A model generated the notes under the pieces. The model saw only the letters and a program-made list of their open reading frames with translations, was not told the DNA's origin and ran no database searches. From positions 1,584,241 to 1,648,240 of the forward strand of contig NZ_JAUFQF010000004.1 in assembly GCF_030409635.1 (NCBI RefSeq): a stretch of 64,000 bases of DNA, given 5' to 3'. The DNA comes from Vibrio agarivorans. Its GTDB lineage: Bacteria > Pseudomonadota > Gammaproteobacteria > Enterobacterales > Vibrionaceae. The position numbers and the translations under genes were made by a program. Positions 55,240 through 63,827 of the stretch are shown here, in pieces; within the stretch, counting starts at the first letter, position 1, and every line of letters begins with the position of its first letter.

Positions 55240-55284
55240 GCTAGGTGTCGGTAAAATTTGTACAAATACAAATTTTCACCTAGC
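55240..55284. other. Long hairpin after radA
   Basis: GCTAGGTG and AAAATTTGT on one side pair with ACAAATTTT and CACCTAGC on the other, a 17-bp stem with one 5-nt bulge around ACAAAT. It precedes the radA terminator at 55307-55342. Confidence 0.6.
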
Positions 55285-55306
55285 TTTTACCTACCAGACC
55301 GAATAA

Positions 55307-55342
55307 AAAGCACGGCCTTTCTTGGCTGTGTGACTTTTTTTT
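55307..55342 (+). terminator. Terminator between radA and fusA
   Basis: CACGGCC and GGCTGTG pair (with a G-U pair) around TTTCTT, followed by TGAC and eight T. Confidence 0.8.
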
Positions 55343-55427
55343 CACCCAACCGCTCGCAGGGCTATGAGTTTTAACCGAATGTGCTATACTCTGCGCGCAC
55401 TTTATACCTTATTAACAGAGTAAGACA

Positions 55428-57515
55428 ATGGCAGATTTATCGAAATACAGAAACATTGGTATTTTCGCGCACGTTGATGCGGGTAAAACAACTACCACTG
55501 AGCGTATCCTAAAGCTAACAGGTCAGATCCACAAAACTGGTGAGGTTCACGATGGTGAATCTACTACTGACTTCATGGAGCAGGAAGCTGAGCGTGGTAT
55601 CACAATCCAGTCAGCTGCTGTAAGCTGTTTCTGGAACGGTCACCGTCTAAACGTTATCGATACTCCGGGACACGTTGACTTCACAGTAGAAGTTTACCGT
55701 TCTCTTAAAGTACTTGATGGCGGTATCGGTGTATTCTGTGGTTCTGGTGGTGTTGAACCACAATCAGAAACTAACTGGCGCTACGCTAACGAATCAGAAG
55801 TATCTCGTCTGATCTTCGTTAACAAACTAGACCGTATGGGTGCAGACTTCTTTAACGTTGTTGACCAAGTTAAAAACGTTCTAGGTGCTAACCCTCTAGT
55901 TATGGTTCTTCCAATCGGTCGTGAAGACGACTTCGTTGGTGTTGTTGACCTACTAAGCCGTAAAGCTTACGTATGGGATGACTCTGGTCTTCCAGAAAAC
56001 TACGAAGTACTAGACGTACCAGCTGACATGGTTGACGACGTAGAACAGTACCGTGAAGAGCTAATCGAGACTGCTGTAGAGCAAGACGATGACCTAATGG
56101 AAGCTTACATGGAAGGTGAAGAGCCTTCTATCGAAGACCTTAAGCGTTGTATCCGTAAAGGTACACGTGACCTAGCATTCTTCCCAACATTCTGTGGTTC
56201 TGCGTTCAAGAACAAGGGTGTTCAGCTAGTACTAGACGCTGTTGTAGATTACCTACCAGCGCCAACTGAAGTTGAACCTCAGCCGCTAACAGATCCTGAA
56301 ACAGGTGAGCCAACAGGCGAAGTTGCTACAGTTTCTGCTGATGAGCCACTAAAAGCGCTAGCATTCAAAATCATGGATGACCGCTTTGGTGCACTAACGT
56401 TCATTCGTATCTACTCAGGTGTTATGAACAAGGGTGATACAATCCTTAACTCTGCAACAGGTAAAACTGAGCGTATCGGCCGTATGGTTGAGATGCAAGC
56501 AGACGAGCGTAACGAACTAACAACTGCACAAGCGGGTGACATCATCGCTGTAGTTGGTATGAAGAACGTTCAAACTGGTCACACTCTATGTGATCCTAAG
56601 CACGAATGTACTCTAGAGCCAATGATCTTCCCAGAACCAGTAATCTCTATTGCTGTATCTCCAAAAGACAAAGGTTCTACTGAGAAGATGGGTATCGCTA
56701 TCGGTAAGATGGTTGCAGAAGATCCATCTTTCCAAGTTGAGACTGATGAAGAGTCAGGCGAAACTATCCTGAAAGGTATGGGTGAACTTCACCTAGACAT
56801 CAAGGTAGACATCCTTAAGCGTACTTACGGCGTTGAGCTAGAAGTAGGAGCTCCTCAGGTAGCTTACCGTGAAACTATCACTCAAGCAGTTGAAGATAGC
56901 TACACGCACAAGAAGCAGTCTGGTGGTTCTGGTCAGTTCGGTAAGATCGACTACCGTATCAAACCAGGTGAGCCAAACTCTGGCTTCACGTTCTCTTCAA
57001 CAGTTGTTGGTGGTAACGTACCTAAAGAATTCTGGCCTGCAGTTGAGAAAGGCTTTGCGTCAATGATGGACAACGGTGTTCTAGCTGGCTTCCCTACGCT
57101 AGACGTAGAAGTTGAGCTATTCGACGGTGGCTTCCACGCAGTTGACTCATCAGCAATCGCTTACGAAATCGCTGCTAAAGGCGCATTCCGTCAGTCTATG
57201 CCAAAAGCTGGCGCGCAACTTCTTGAGCCAATCATGAACGTTGACGTGTTCACTCCAGAAGACAACGTTGGTGACGTTATCGGTGACCTTAACCGTCGTC
57301 GTGGTATGATCAAAGACCAACAAGCTGGTACTACTGGTGTTCGTATTAAAGCTGACGTACCTCTATCAGAGATGTTCGGCTACATCGGTCACCTACGTAC
57401 TATCACTTCTGGTCGTGGTCAGTTCTCTATGGAGTTCGGTCAATACTCAGCTTGTCCAGCAAACGTTGCTGAGCAAGTAATTGCAGAAGTTAAAGAGCGT
57501 AACGCGAAGAAGTAA
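55428..57515 (+). CDS. fusA: Elongation factor G, stand-alone copy
   Basis: A 695-residue translational GTPase that drives ribosomal translocation. G motifs are [16 protein letters not shown] (G1), [12 protein letters not shown] (G2), DTPGHVDFT (G3) and NKLDRMG (G4), with EF-G domains II-V complete. No rpsL, rpsG or tuf gene lies nearby, so this is not the str-operon copy. Vibrio genomes have a second EF-G in this radA-linked position, so it is probably EF-G2. Codon use is strongly biased, suggesting high expression. It ends at its own terminator. Confidence 0.93.
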   Translation: MADLSKYRNIGIFAHVDAGKTTTTERILKLTGQIHKTGEVHDGESTTDFMEQEAERGITIQSAAVSCFWNGHRLNVIDTPGHVDFTVEVYRSLKVLDGGIGVFCGSGGVEPQSETNWRYANESEVSRLIFVNKLDRMGADFFNVVDQVKNVLGANPLVMVLPIGREDDFVGVVDLLSRKAYVWDDSGLPENYEVLDVPADMVDDVEQYREELIETAVEQDDDLMEAYMEGEEPSIEDLKRCIRKGTRDLAFFPTFCGSAFKNKGVQLVLDAVVDYLPAPTEVEPQPLTDPETGEPTGEVATVSADEPLKALAFKIMDDRFGALTFIRIYSGVMNKGDTILNSATGKTERIGRMVEMQADERNELTTAQAGDIIAVVGMKNVQTGHTLCDPKHECTLEPMIFPEPVISIAVSPKDKGSTEKMGIAIGKMVAEDPSFQVETDEESGETILKGMGELHLDIKVDILKRTYGVELEVGAPQVAYRETITQAVEDSYTHKKQSGGSGQFGKIDYRIKPGEPNSGFTFSSTVVGGNVPKEFWPAVEKGFASMMDNGVLAGFPTLDVEVELFDGGFHAVDSSAIAYEIAAKGAFRQSMPKAGAQLLEPIMNVDVFTPEDNVGDVIGDLNRRRGMIKDQQAGTTGVRIKADVPLSEMFGYIGHLRTITSGRGQFSMEFGQYSACPANVAEQVIAEVKERNAKK

Positions 57516-57542
57516 TTCTTTTTAAACGCTAGATAGCTTTAT

Positions 57543-57576
57543 AAAAGCCCCGTTAGTGAAAGCTAGCGGGGCTTTT
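57543..57576 (+). terminator. Terminator after fusA
   Basis: AAAGCCCCGTTAG and CTAGCGGGGCTTTTT pair around TGAAAG. Confidence 0.93.
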
Positions 57577-57626
57577 TGTATGTAAAGAACAATGTGTATT
57601 TAAAGAGTCATGGTTTTATAAGCTAT

Positions 57627-57653
57627 GAAAAAACCGCCAAACGGCGGTTTCAA
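57627..57653 (-). terminator. Terminator of the acyl-CoA ligase gene
   Basis: Read on the minus strand, AAACCGCCG and GGCGGTTTTTT form a stem followed by a T tract, 23 bp after the ligase stop codon. Confidence 0.88.
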
Positions 57654-57675
57654 AACAACAAATAGTGCGCAGAAG

Positions 57676-59367
57676 TTACATATCTTCTTCCCACTGCACC
57701 AACACGCCTTTCGGCCAGTTGTGCCCAATATCGTGGTACTTTTGTTCGAGTACATGACGTTTGATTTTCAATGTCGGAGTAAGAATCCCATTCTCGATAC
57801 TCCAAGGGTCTTGGATCATCAATACCCCTTTAATCTGCTCATGTGACTCTAATTGAGCGTTCATCTTAGCCACCACCTTATGGGTGGTGCGCTCATAACG
57901 CGCCTTATCGAAATTCGGGAAATCATGTGGTACGACTAGCAGAATCGGGCCGGGAAGGCCAAGACCAATCAAACACATCATCTCGACGCGACTATATTCA
58001 AACAGCTTTTTCTCGATAGGTACTGGAGCAACAAACTTACCCTTAGAGGTTTTGAAAGTGTCTTTTTTGCGCCCTTGAATGGTCAAATAACCTTCACTAT
58101 CGATAAATCCGATGTCTCCTGTGTGCAACCACCCGTCCTCGTTGAAAGACTCTTGGGTCGCAATATCATTTTTGTAATAACCAGAGAACAACCCTTGTCC
58201 ACGAACAAGAATCTCTTCATCTTCGGCGATCTTCATCTCTATGCCGGGGCCAGCTTTACCTACTGAGCCAATCTTATCAGCACGGAATGGGTAGTTCAGG
58301 GTGCTATAGGCAAATGACTCTGTCATGCCCCAAGCTTCTGTAATATTGAGCCCAACACTGTGATACCACTCAAGCAAGGCGGGTGAAACGGGTGCAGAGC
58401 CACAGCCCAAGACACGCGCCTGATCCAGCCCTAAACCATCAGCAAGCTTTTTCTTAATCAGAGAATTTACAAACGGAATTTTGAGCAAGATATTGAGTTT
58501 TTTCTGTGGCAACTTGTCTTGAATACGCTGCTGGAAAAGTGTCCAAAGTCTTGGTACAGAGATAAATAGCGTTGGGCGGTGCATTTTGACATCTTCGATA
58601 AAGGTATCGAGAGATTCAGGGAATGCAGTGCACACTCCGCCGGCAATCGATGAGCCGTAGATATACACACGCTCAGTAATGTGCGCGAGTGGCAAATAGG
58701 AGAACAGACGATCGCCGTCTTCAATGCCGATTAAAGTCTTCAATTGCTCTACTGACCAACTGAAAGCGCCATAGGTCAACATCGCCCCTTTGGGTAGACC
58801 CGATGTACCGGATGTGTAGACGAGTGACATTACTTTATCGTCATAATGTTCAGGTCGATTTTGGGTGGGTTCATTCTGTTCAATCAAGGTCGAGAACAGA
58901 TGTTGGCAGTTCGGTGCAGTATCGTACGGGAGTGCAACAGAAATCAAAGCAGGGTTGTTGTCGATCACTTCTTGGGTAGCGGCTGGATCATCGAGCTTGC
59001 CGGCCAACAAAATTTTACTTTCACTGTGGGTAATACAGTACTCAATGGTGTCTGCCGCTGCGGTAGGGAAAATCGGAACGCTGACGAAATCGCCTAAAGT
59101 CATCGCTAAGTCACAAATAAACCACTCTGCACAGTTTTTAGAGATCAGAGCGACTCTATCCCCAGGTTTAGCCCCGAGGTTTTGTAATGCAGAGGCGAGG
59201 CGCAAGGCTTTGTCAGCCACTTCCCCGTAGGTGAACTCGACAAACTGTCGGTTAATAATTTGCTTGAGGTACACCTCATTAGGACGCTCATCTGCCCACT
59301 TGAGAATCAATTCATTCGGCGGGAGGAGAGTGCAAGGTTGTTGGGCTACGAAGTTAGGCTGAGTCAT
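57676..59367 (-). CDS. AMP-binding long-chain fatty acyl-CoA ligase-like enzyme
   Basis: A 563-residue adenylate-forming enzyme. The AMP-binding signature SLVYTSGTSGLPKGAML is near residue 180, ITEAWGMTESFAYSTLN is motif A5, GWLHTGDIGFIDSEGYL is motif A7 and TIQGRKKDTFKTSKGKFVAP carries the C-terminal lysine region. Close relatives activate long-chain fatty acids with CoA (FadD15/FAA1 type). It has no obvious fad gene neighbours. The same type of gene follows fusA in V. cholerae. Confidence 0.88.
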   Translation of the reverse strand: MTQPNFVAQQPCTLLPPNELILKWADERPNEVYLKQIINRQFVEFTYGEVADKALRLASALQNLGAKPGDRVALISKNCAEWFICDLAMTLGDFVSVPIFPTAAADTIEYCITHSESKILLAGKLDDPAATQEVIDNNPALISVALPYDTAPNCQHLFSTLIEQNEPTQNRPEHYDDKVMSLVYTSGTSGLPKGAMLTYGAFSWSVEQLKTLIGIEDGDRLFSYLPLAHITERVYIYGSSIAGGVCTAFPESLDTFIEDVKMHRPTLFISVPRLWTLFQQRIQDKLPQKKLNILLKIPFVNSLIKKKLADGLGLDQARVLGCGSAPVSPALLEWYHSVGLNITEAWGMTESFAYSTLNYPFRADKIGSVGKAGPGIEMKIAEDEEILVRGQGLFSGYYKNDIATQESFNEDGWLHTGDIGFIDSEGYLTIQGRKKDTFKTSKGKFVAPVPIEKKLFEYSRVEMMCLIGLGLPGPILLVVPHDFPNFDKARYERTTHKVVAKMNAQLESHEQIKGVLMIQDPWSIENGILTPTLKIKRHVLEQKYHDIGHNWPKGVLVQWEEDM

Positions 59368-59471
59368 TGTTGTGCTCCACGTTATGCGTGTTCAGTTATA
59401 GTTATATGTTAAATTCTTGTTAACATTAGCACAGGGATGCATAAAGTAAAAAGCCAACTGTGTGATAACGT

Positions 59472-60209
59472 TCAATATTGTTGACGATAACTGGCTGGGG
59501 TGAGTCCGGTTTTCTTTTTGAAGATGCGGGAGAAGTAGGAAACGTCTTTATAGCCGCATTGATACGCGACCACTGCGACTTTTGAGTACTTGTCTTCAAC
59601 GAGCATCTGCTTGGCTAAAGAGATGCGCTTTGACATTACGTAGTCTCTAAAGCTTACCCCCATTGTTTTTCTAAATAGCTTTGAGAAATAAGTGACAGAA
59701 TAATGGCAATGGTCGGCCAGCTCCTCCTCTCTAAGGGGGCTTGGCAGGTTGGAATCGATATACTTAACGACCTCGCTAATCTCTGGGTTTGGTTTGGCTG
59801 AAGTTGGTTTAGCGGATTTTAACTCTGTAGAAAACGAATGGCTTGAGTAGTCGAGTCTTATATTGAGATTAAGACTGGTCACCCAGGTATCGACATCTTC
59901 ACTCTTCGTTGAGAAAGAGGAGTAAATGTAGCGAGTCGCCGAGGTGATGGTGGAATTTATTCCTCCGGAATGTATAACGATCATTTTTTTATCGAGGTTT
60001 TTGCATAACCGCGTCAAGGACTGAAAAAGTTTTATATCTCCGTTATCGTTGAAATAAAAGAAACACAATTCAATGTCAGGCTCACTCAATACCGAGATAT
60101 CTTGCCCACACTCAATAATTTTAAAATAGTTAGTTAGTTCATATCTGAGTGGTTCTGGCATTTCAAGTGGGCTAGAGCCAAACCAATAGCCCTTGTGAAG
60201 TAACTTCAT
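59472..60209 (-). CDS. AraC-family regulator divergent from Tad pilus genes
   Basis: A 245-residue protein whose C-terminal 100 residues are an AraC/XylS double helix-turn-helix (EEELADHCHYSVTYFSKLFR, then VAYQCGYKDVSYFSRIFKKKTG). The N-terminal 140 residues (CFFYFNDNGDIKLF, MIVIHSGG) look like a degenerate receiver-type alpha/beta domain rather than a cupin; this is inference. GGGGA before the ATG at 60209 supports the start; an upstream in-frame start at 60392 would add 61 atypical hydrophobic residues. It is divergent from the flp genes and may regulate them. Confidence 0.8.
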   Translation of the reverse strand: MKLLHKGYWFGSSPLEMPEPLRYELTNYFKIIECGQDISVLSEPDIELCFFYFNDNGDIKLFQSLTRLCKNLDKKMIVIHSGGINSTITSATRYIYSSFSTKSEDVDTWVTSLNLNIRLDYSSHSFSTELKSAKPTSAKPNPEISEVVKYIDSNLPSPLREEELADHCHYSVTYFSKLFRKTMGVSFRDYVMSKRISLAKQMLVEDKYSKVAVVAYQCGYKDVSYFSRIFKKKTGLTPASYRQQY

Positions 60210-60723
60210 ATCATCCCCAAATACAACAAATAAAACAAAGTACGGCAGTTCTACAAAGCTTAGGAGAGAGAGTGGGGCATGTAAACTAAATGATGAGTTT
60301 GGGGAGATAATGTCGATGGAATGGTGATTGTGATTTAACTCTAATGGGGTAAATATGAATCTTATTTTTATACAACACCTTGAAAGTAGCATCGTCTCAA
60401 AAATTAGAGAGTGATGTATACGTGCCCTTTGTTTTAATGGTTCAATCTACTTTAAGGGCAGTTAAAAAATTGTTTTTAATTATAGATTTAATCGAAGAAA
60501 GTTATGATCTTAATAATTAGAAAATAAAATTGGTTGCATATTAGATGCGCGTTCTAACCTGTTGATTTAAAGTCAATACTCAATTAAAAGTGGCAAAAAA
60601 GTACCAATAATAATCAAGAAAGTCCTAACTCCTAAGTTTATTCAATCCTAAATTTTCAATTAATCACTGGCGCAACTTCACGGAACTGAGTGTGGTTGTG
60701 AATTTAACGAAGGAGAGGACGTC
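60210..60723. other. A+T-rich divergent region between the AraC gene and flp
   Basis: About 510 bp with no gene. It must contain the promoters of the AraC-type gene and of the flp pilin operon. No clear operator palindrome was seen. AAGGAGAGG lies just before the first pilin. Confidence 0.5.
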
Positions 60724-60888
60724 ATGAGACATCTAGTTAACAACATTAAAGCGTTTATGAACGATGAAGAAGGCCTAACCGTAGTGGAATACGTTGTGGG
60801 TGCAGGCCTACTTGTAGCGGCGTTAGCCGTAGTGTTCACCGGTTGGGGGGCAATTATCCAGGCTGAGCTTGCAGCCGTATTTGCTTAA
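60724..60888 (+). CDS. flp: Flp-type pilin subunit 1 (54 aa)
   Basis: A 54-residue Flp/Fap pilin. It has the short leader, DEEGLTVVEYVVGAGLLVAA with the conserved Gly-x4-Glu-Tyr cleavage/processing pattern (after Gly, before LTVVEY), then a single hydrophobic helix. Flp pilins are polymerised by the Tad secretion system into adhesive type IVb pili. RBS GAAGGAGAGG precedes the start. The second pilin and the prepilin peptidase gene follow. Confidence 0.92.
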   Translation: MRHLVNNIKAFMNDEEGLTVVEYVVGAGLLVAALAVVFTGWGAIIQAELAAVFA

Positions 60889-60989
60889 GCCAAATTTGCT
60901 TGGTAATTGTGCAAACAAGACACCGGTTAGCGCAGGGAAGCACTTGGGATTTCTGTTTAGTGAGCCTTGTAACCGTGGAAGGGCATGAT

Positions 60990-61145
60990 ATGTGGCAATT
61001 CGCGCGAACATTTTTAAGCGACGATGAAGGTTTAGCTTCAGTGGAGTATGTTGTAGGTGCAGGCTTACTAGCCGTTGTACTTATTTTAGTCTTCACCAAT
61101 TGGGGGAACTTGCTTCTGCAAGAGGTGCAAACCGTCCTCAGTTGA
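60990..61145 (+). CDS. Flp-type pilin subunit 2 (51 aa)
   Basis: A 51-residue second pilin, starting MWQFARTFLSDDEGLASVEY and continuing with VVGAGLLAVVLILVF. It is clearly similar to the first Flp: the same DEG-x4-EYVVGAGLL pattern, so the pair likely arose by tandem duplication. The ATG at 60990 has GGAAGGG upstream; a longer TTG-started frame from 60900 has no family support. Whether it is the main pilin or a minor or tip subunit is unknown. Confidence 0.88.
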   Translation: MWQFARTFLSDDEGLASVEYVVGAGLLAVVLILVFTNWGNLLLQEVQTVLS

Positions 61146-61206
61146 ACCGTTCAATGTAAGAGCAATGCCACTGCCATGCAAAAATCAAGTGTATGGAGTG
61201 GCATTT

Positions 61207-61710
61207 ATGTTTCTGCTGATATGCGCGTGGACCGTGCTGTTCTTGATTGGGTTGTTTGATGCCCGTGAGAACCGAATTCCAAACAGCCTTGTTCTTTCGC
61301 TAGCCCTAATTGGTATGGCTTATCAGTGGCAAGTGAGCGGTGAAGTGAACTCAGCGCTACTCAGTGCATCATGTGGGGCGTTGATGTTTTTGGGTGGGCT
61401 TGTGTTTTACTTTCTGAAGTTAATGGCACCTGGCGATGTCAAGTTGATGGGCGCGGTGGGGTGTTTTGTAGGTTGGTCCAGCATTGGGTCGGCAATTGTT
61501 TGGATTGCTGTCGCAACTGTGTTGATAGGGACCTTATACATAACTTATTTCCGTTCATTGCAGCTTTCAAGAGCGCGATCTTCACTGTTATTCACGTCAT
61601 CAGCTGGGGTTAACCAAAGTGTCAGCAGGACGCTTCCCAATGAGCGGTTGCTGATGCCCTTTGCGCCAGTTGTCGTCGTTGGTGTTGCTTTGAGCAGTTA
61701 TTTTAATTAG
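61207..61710 (+). CDS. tadV: TadV-type prepilin peptidase (A24 family)
   Basis: A 167-residue inner-membrane aspartic peptidase of the A24 family (CpaA/TadV) that cleaves the Flp leader. The two catalytic aspartates are in DARENRIPN near the N-terminus and in GDVKLMG in the middle, with six or so hydrophobic helices. The ATG at 61207 has GGAG eight bases upstream and is preferred over 61165, where the Shine-Dalgarno spacing is too short. It stands in the usual position between the flp genes and rcpC, but an AAA+ gene intervenes. Confidence 0.88.
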   Translation: MFLLICAWTVLFLIGLFDARENRIPNSLVLSLALIGMAYQWQVSGEVNSALLSASCGALMFLGGLVFYFLKLMAPGDVKLMGAVGCFVGWSSIGSAIVWIAVATVLIGTLYITYFRSLQLSRARSSLLFTSSAGVNQSVSRTLPNERLLMPFAPVVVVGVALSSYFN

Positions 61711-61723
61711 GGAATAATAGATT

Positions 61724-63073
61724 ATGGCTGAGTTGATGAGTGAGCTAACCTTTGAGTCAAGGCAAAATGTCTTAATCGCAGCACCCAGTGTACCAACGTC
61801 GTTTGATGAGGTTGATGTTCCTCGAGTGGTGCTAGATAACTTGATGCTCAAGCATTTGTCTGCCTATCCAAAATCAGACGTCCTTGAACTCACCAAGGCG
61901 ATCGGCCTTAACAGTCATCTTGTTGAGGAAATACTCGCAGGCCTCAAGAGAAAGGCTTTGATAGAGGTGTTTCAAGCAGAAAGTCGCTCCCCTCTACACC
62001 AAGGCGTTGGGCATGTTCGCTTTGGTTTGTCTGAATCAGGTACATCTGAAGCCGAAGCGGCATTTTCAAAAGATGCCTATTTGGGGCCAGCCCCCGTGTC
62101 AGCGAAACAGTATGAACAAATAGTCAAGGCACAAGATGTTCGTCACCATCTTATTTCAAAAGAAGACGTAACACGTGCTCTATCTGACGTGGTTGGAGCA
62201 AACCGGATTGTTGGTCTTTTGGGGCCAGCTATCAACTCCGGTCGAGCTTTGTTGCTGTATGGAGATGCAGGGACTGGGAAGACCTACGTTGCGACCCGAA
62301 TTTTAGATTCACTCAACTCTTCGGTATTCATTCCTTACGCTGTTTATTCCTCTGGCAATATTATTCGCGTGATTACCCCGCAGCACCATCAAATTTTAGA
62401 TGATGGCGGTTCTACGGAAAGCTTAGTTTTTAAAGAGCAATTTGACCGTCGCTGGGCCTTATGTCTGAGACCGAACATTCAAGTGGGTGGAGAGCTCACC
62501 ATGGAAATGTTAGAGGTGAATCATTGCTCACATAGTCGAGTGTGGATGGCACCCCTACAGATGATGGCGAATAATGGTGTGCTGGTCATCGATGATCTCG
62601 GGCGACAAGCAATATCAGTCGAGCGTCTTCTTAACCGTTGGATAGTCCCTATGGAGTATCGGTTCGATCAATTTCCTCTACCCAACGGGCAACAGATGAC
62701 GATACCTTTCGTTCTCACTCTTGCTTTTTCCACCAATTTAGACCCAAACGCCATCGGCGACCCGGCTTTTTTACGACGCCTTGGCTACAAGATTCAATTT
62801 ACACCGCTAGCTAAAAATGACTATCTCGAATTGTGGGATAGCGTAGTGGGCGGCTTGCAGATTGGTGTTCAACCATCTGCGCTACAAAAACTGCTGACTC
62901 TGCACCAAGAGCGTGGAGTCGGTTACTACCCATGTTTGCCAAAAGATCTTGCAGGAATCAGTAGTGACATCATTACTTTCGAGCAAATAGATCGAACCAT
63001 AACACCAGAAATACTCGCTAGAGCATGGGAAGTTTACTTTACTGCCGAAGGCAAGGGAGGAGATGCGCAATGA
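61724..63073 (+). CDS. AAA+ ATPase inserted in the Tad locus
   Basis: A 449-residue AAA+ protein. Walker A GDAGTGKT is at 180-187, Walker B GVLVIDDLGRQ at 285-295, sensor-1 AFSTNLDP with Asn338 and a RRLG arginine pair at 351-352. Residues about 38-85 (LKHLSAYPKSDVLELTKAIG...AGLKRKAL) look like a winged helix-turn-helix. It has no membrane segment. It lies 13 bp after tadV and overlaps rcpC by four bases (ATGA), so it is a fixed part of the operon, but it is not among the standard Tad genes (tadZABCDEFG, rcpABC). A regulatory or chaperone-type role in pilus assembly is inferred only. Confidence 0.85.
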   Translation: MAELMSELTFESRQNVLIAAPSVPTSFDEVDVPRVVLDNLMLKHLSAYPKSDVLELTKAIGLNSHLVEEILAGLKRKALIEVFQAESRSPLHQGVGHVRFGLSESGTSEAEAAFSKDAYLGPAPVSAKQYEQIVKAQDVRHHLISKEDVTRALSDVVGANRIVGLLGPAINSGRALLLYGDAGTGKTYVATRILDSLNSSVFIPYAVYSSGNIIRVITPQHHQILDDGGSTESLVFKEQFDRRWALCLRPNIQVGGELTMEMLEVNHCSHSRVWMAPLQMMANNGVLVIDDLGRQAISVERLLNRWIVPMEYRFDQFPLPNGQQMTIPFVLTLAFSTNLDPNAIGDPAFLRRLGYKIQFTPLAKNDYLELWDSVVGGLQIGVQPSALQKLLTLHQERGVGYYPCLPKDLAGISSDIITFEQIDRTITPEILARAWEVYFTAEGKGGDAQ

Positions 63074-63819
63074 GTCGGAGTCAGGTCATATTACTATTTG
63101 TTCTGTCCATTATTCTGGGGTTGGCTGCGGTATTTTTTGCTAAGAAGTGGATGGATAGACAAGTTCAGCCACAGGTTGAGGTTGAAGTTGTGGAGCGCGA
63201 ACCGGTGGTGGTTGCTTCACAAGAAATCCTCATAGGTACGGTGATTACCAGTCAGCACCTTACTACCAAGTTGATTGAGAAAGACTGGCGGTCAGAAGAT
63301 CAGTTTTCTTCAGAAGATGACATTGTGGGTCTGATTGCTGACGCCGTAATGTTTCCTGATGAGATTGTCGTCAAGCAGCGATTAGCTCAACCGGGAGAGG
63401 GCGCGACGCTTGCGGCATTGATTCCCGATAAAAAGCGAGCCGTTACGATTCGCGTTAATGATGTTATTGGTGTCGCGGGTTTCCTTCTACCCGGCAATAA
63501 AGTCGATGTGTTGAATACGATTCAGTACAGCAAGACCTCAGCAAATACGTCGACTATTTTGCGTGATATAGAAGTGCTTGCTGTAGACCAAACCGCCAAA
63601 ACGGATGACAACAAGCCGGTGATTGTCCGAGCCGTAACTTTAGCAGTAAGCCCGACTGAGGCAGAAAAATTGATGACGGCTCAGAGCCGAGGAGAGCTTC
63701 AATTGGCTCTGCGCAACCCCCATGATAAGCACAAACCCGTTGCTAAGAAGCGTTACGTTGCACCGAGTGTGACGATTATTAAGGGAACGGAATCTTCTAA
63801 TATTCGAGTTCGCAACTGA
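63070..63819 (+). CDS. cpaB: Flp pilus assembly protein RcpC/CpaB
   Basis: A 249-residue protein with an N-terminal membrane anchor (about 5-24, VILLFVLSIILGLAAVFFA) and a periplasmic SAF-type domain: VVVASQEILIGTVITSQHL, VGLIADAVMFPDEIV, IRVNDVIGVAGFLLPGNKVD, which match the CpaB/RcpC family that works with the secretin in Tad pilus export. Start at 63070 has GGGAGGAG upstream and an ATGA overlap with the AAA+ gene; longer upstream frames are not supported. Confidence 0.92.
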   Translation: MSRSQVILLFVLSIILGLAAVFFAKKWMDRQVQPQVEVEVVEREPVVVASQEILIGTVITSQHLTTKLIEKDWRSEDQFSSEDDIVGLIADAVMFPDEIVVKQRLAQPGEGATLAALIPDKKRAVTIRVNDVIGVAGFLLPGNKVDVLNTIQYSKTSANTSTILRDIEVLAVDQTAKTDDNKPVIVRAVTLAVSPTEAEKLMTAQSRGELQLALRNPHDKHKPVAKKRYVAPSVTIIKGTESSNIRVRN

Positions 63820-63827
63820 GGTGACAT

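Noticed and set aside
60210..60392. Upstream extension of the AraC-type gene
   Set aside because: The extension is hydrophobic and atypical, while the ATG at 60209 has a GGGGA Shine-Dalgarno sequence.
60900..60989. TTG-started extension of the second Flp pilin
   Set aside because: Flp pilins are about 50-60 aa with a short leader; ATG 60990 has GGAAGGG at the right spacing.
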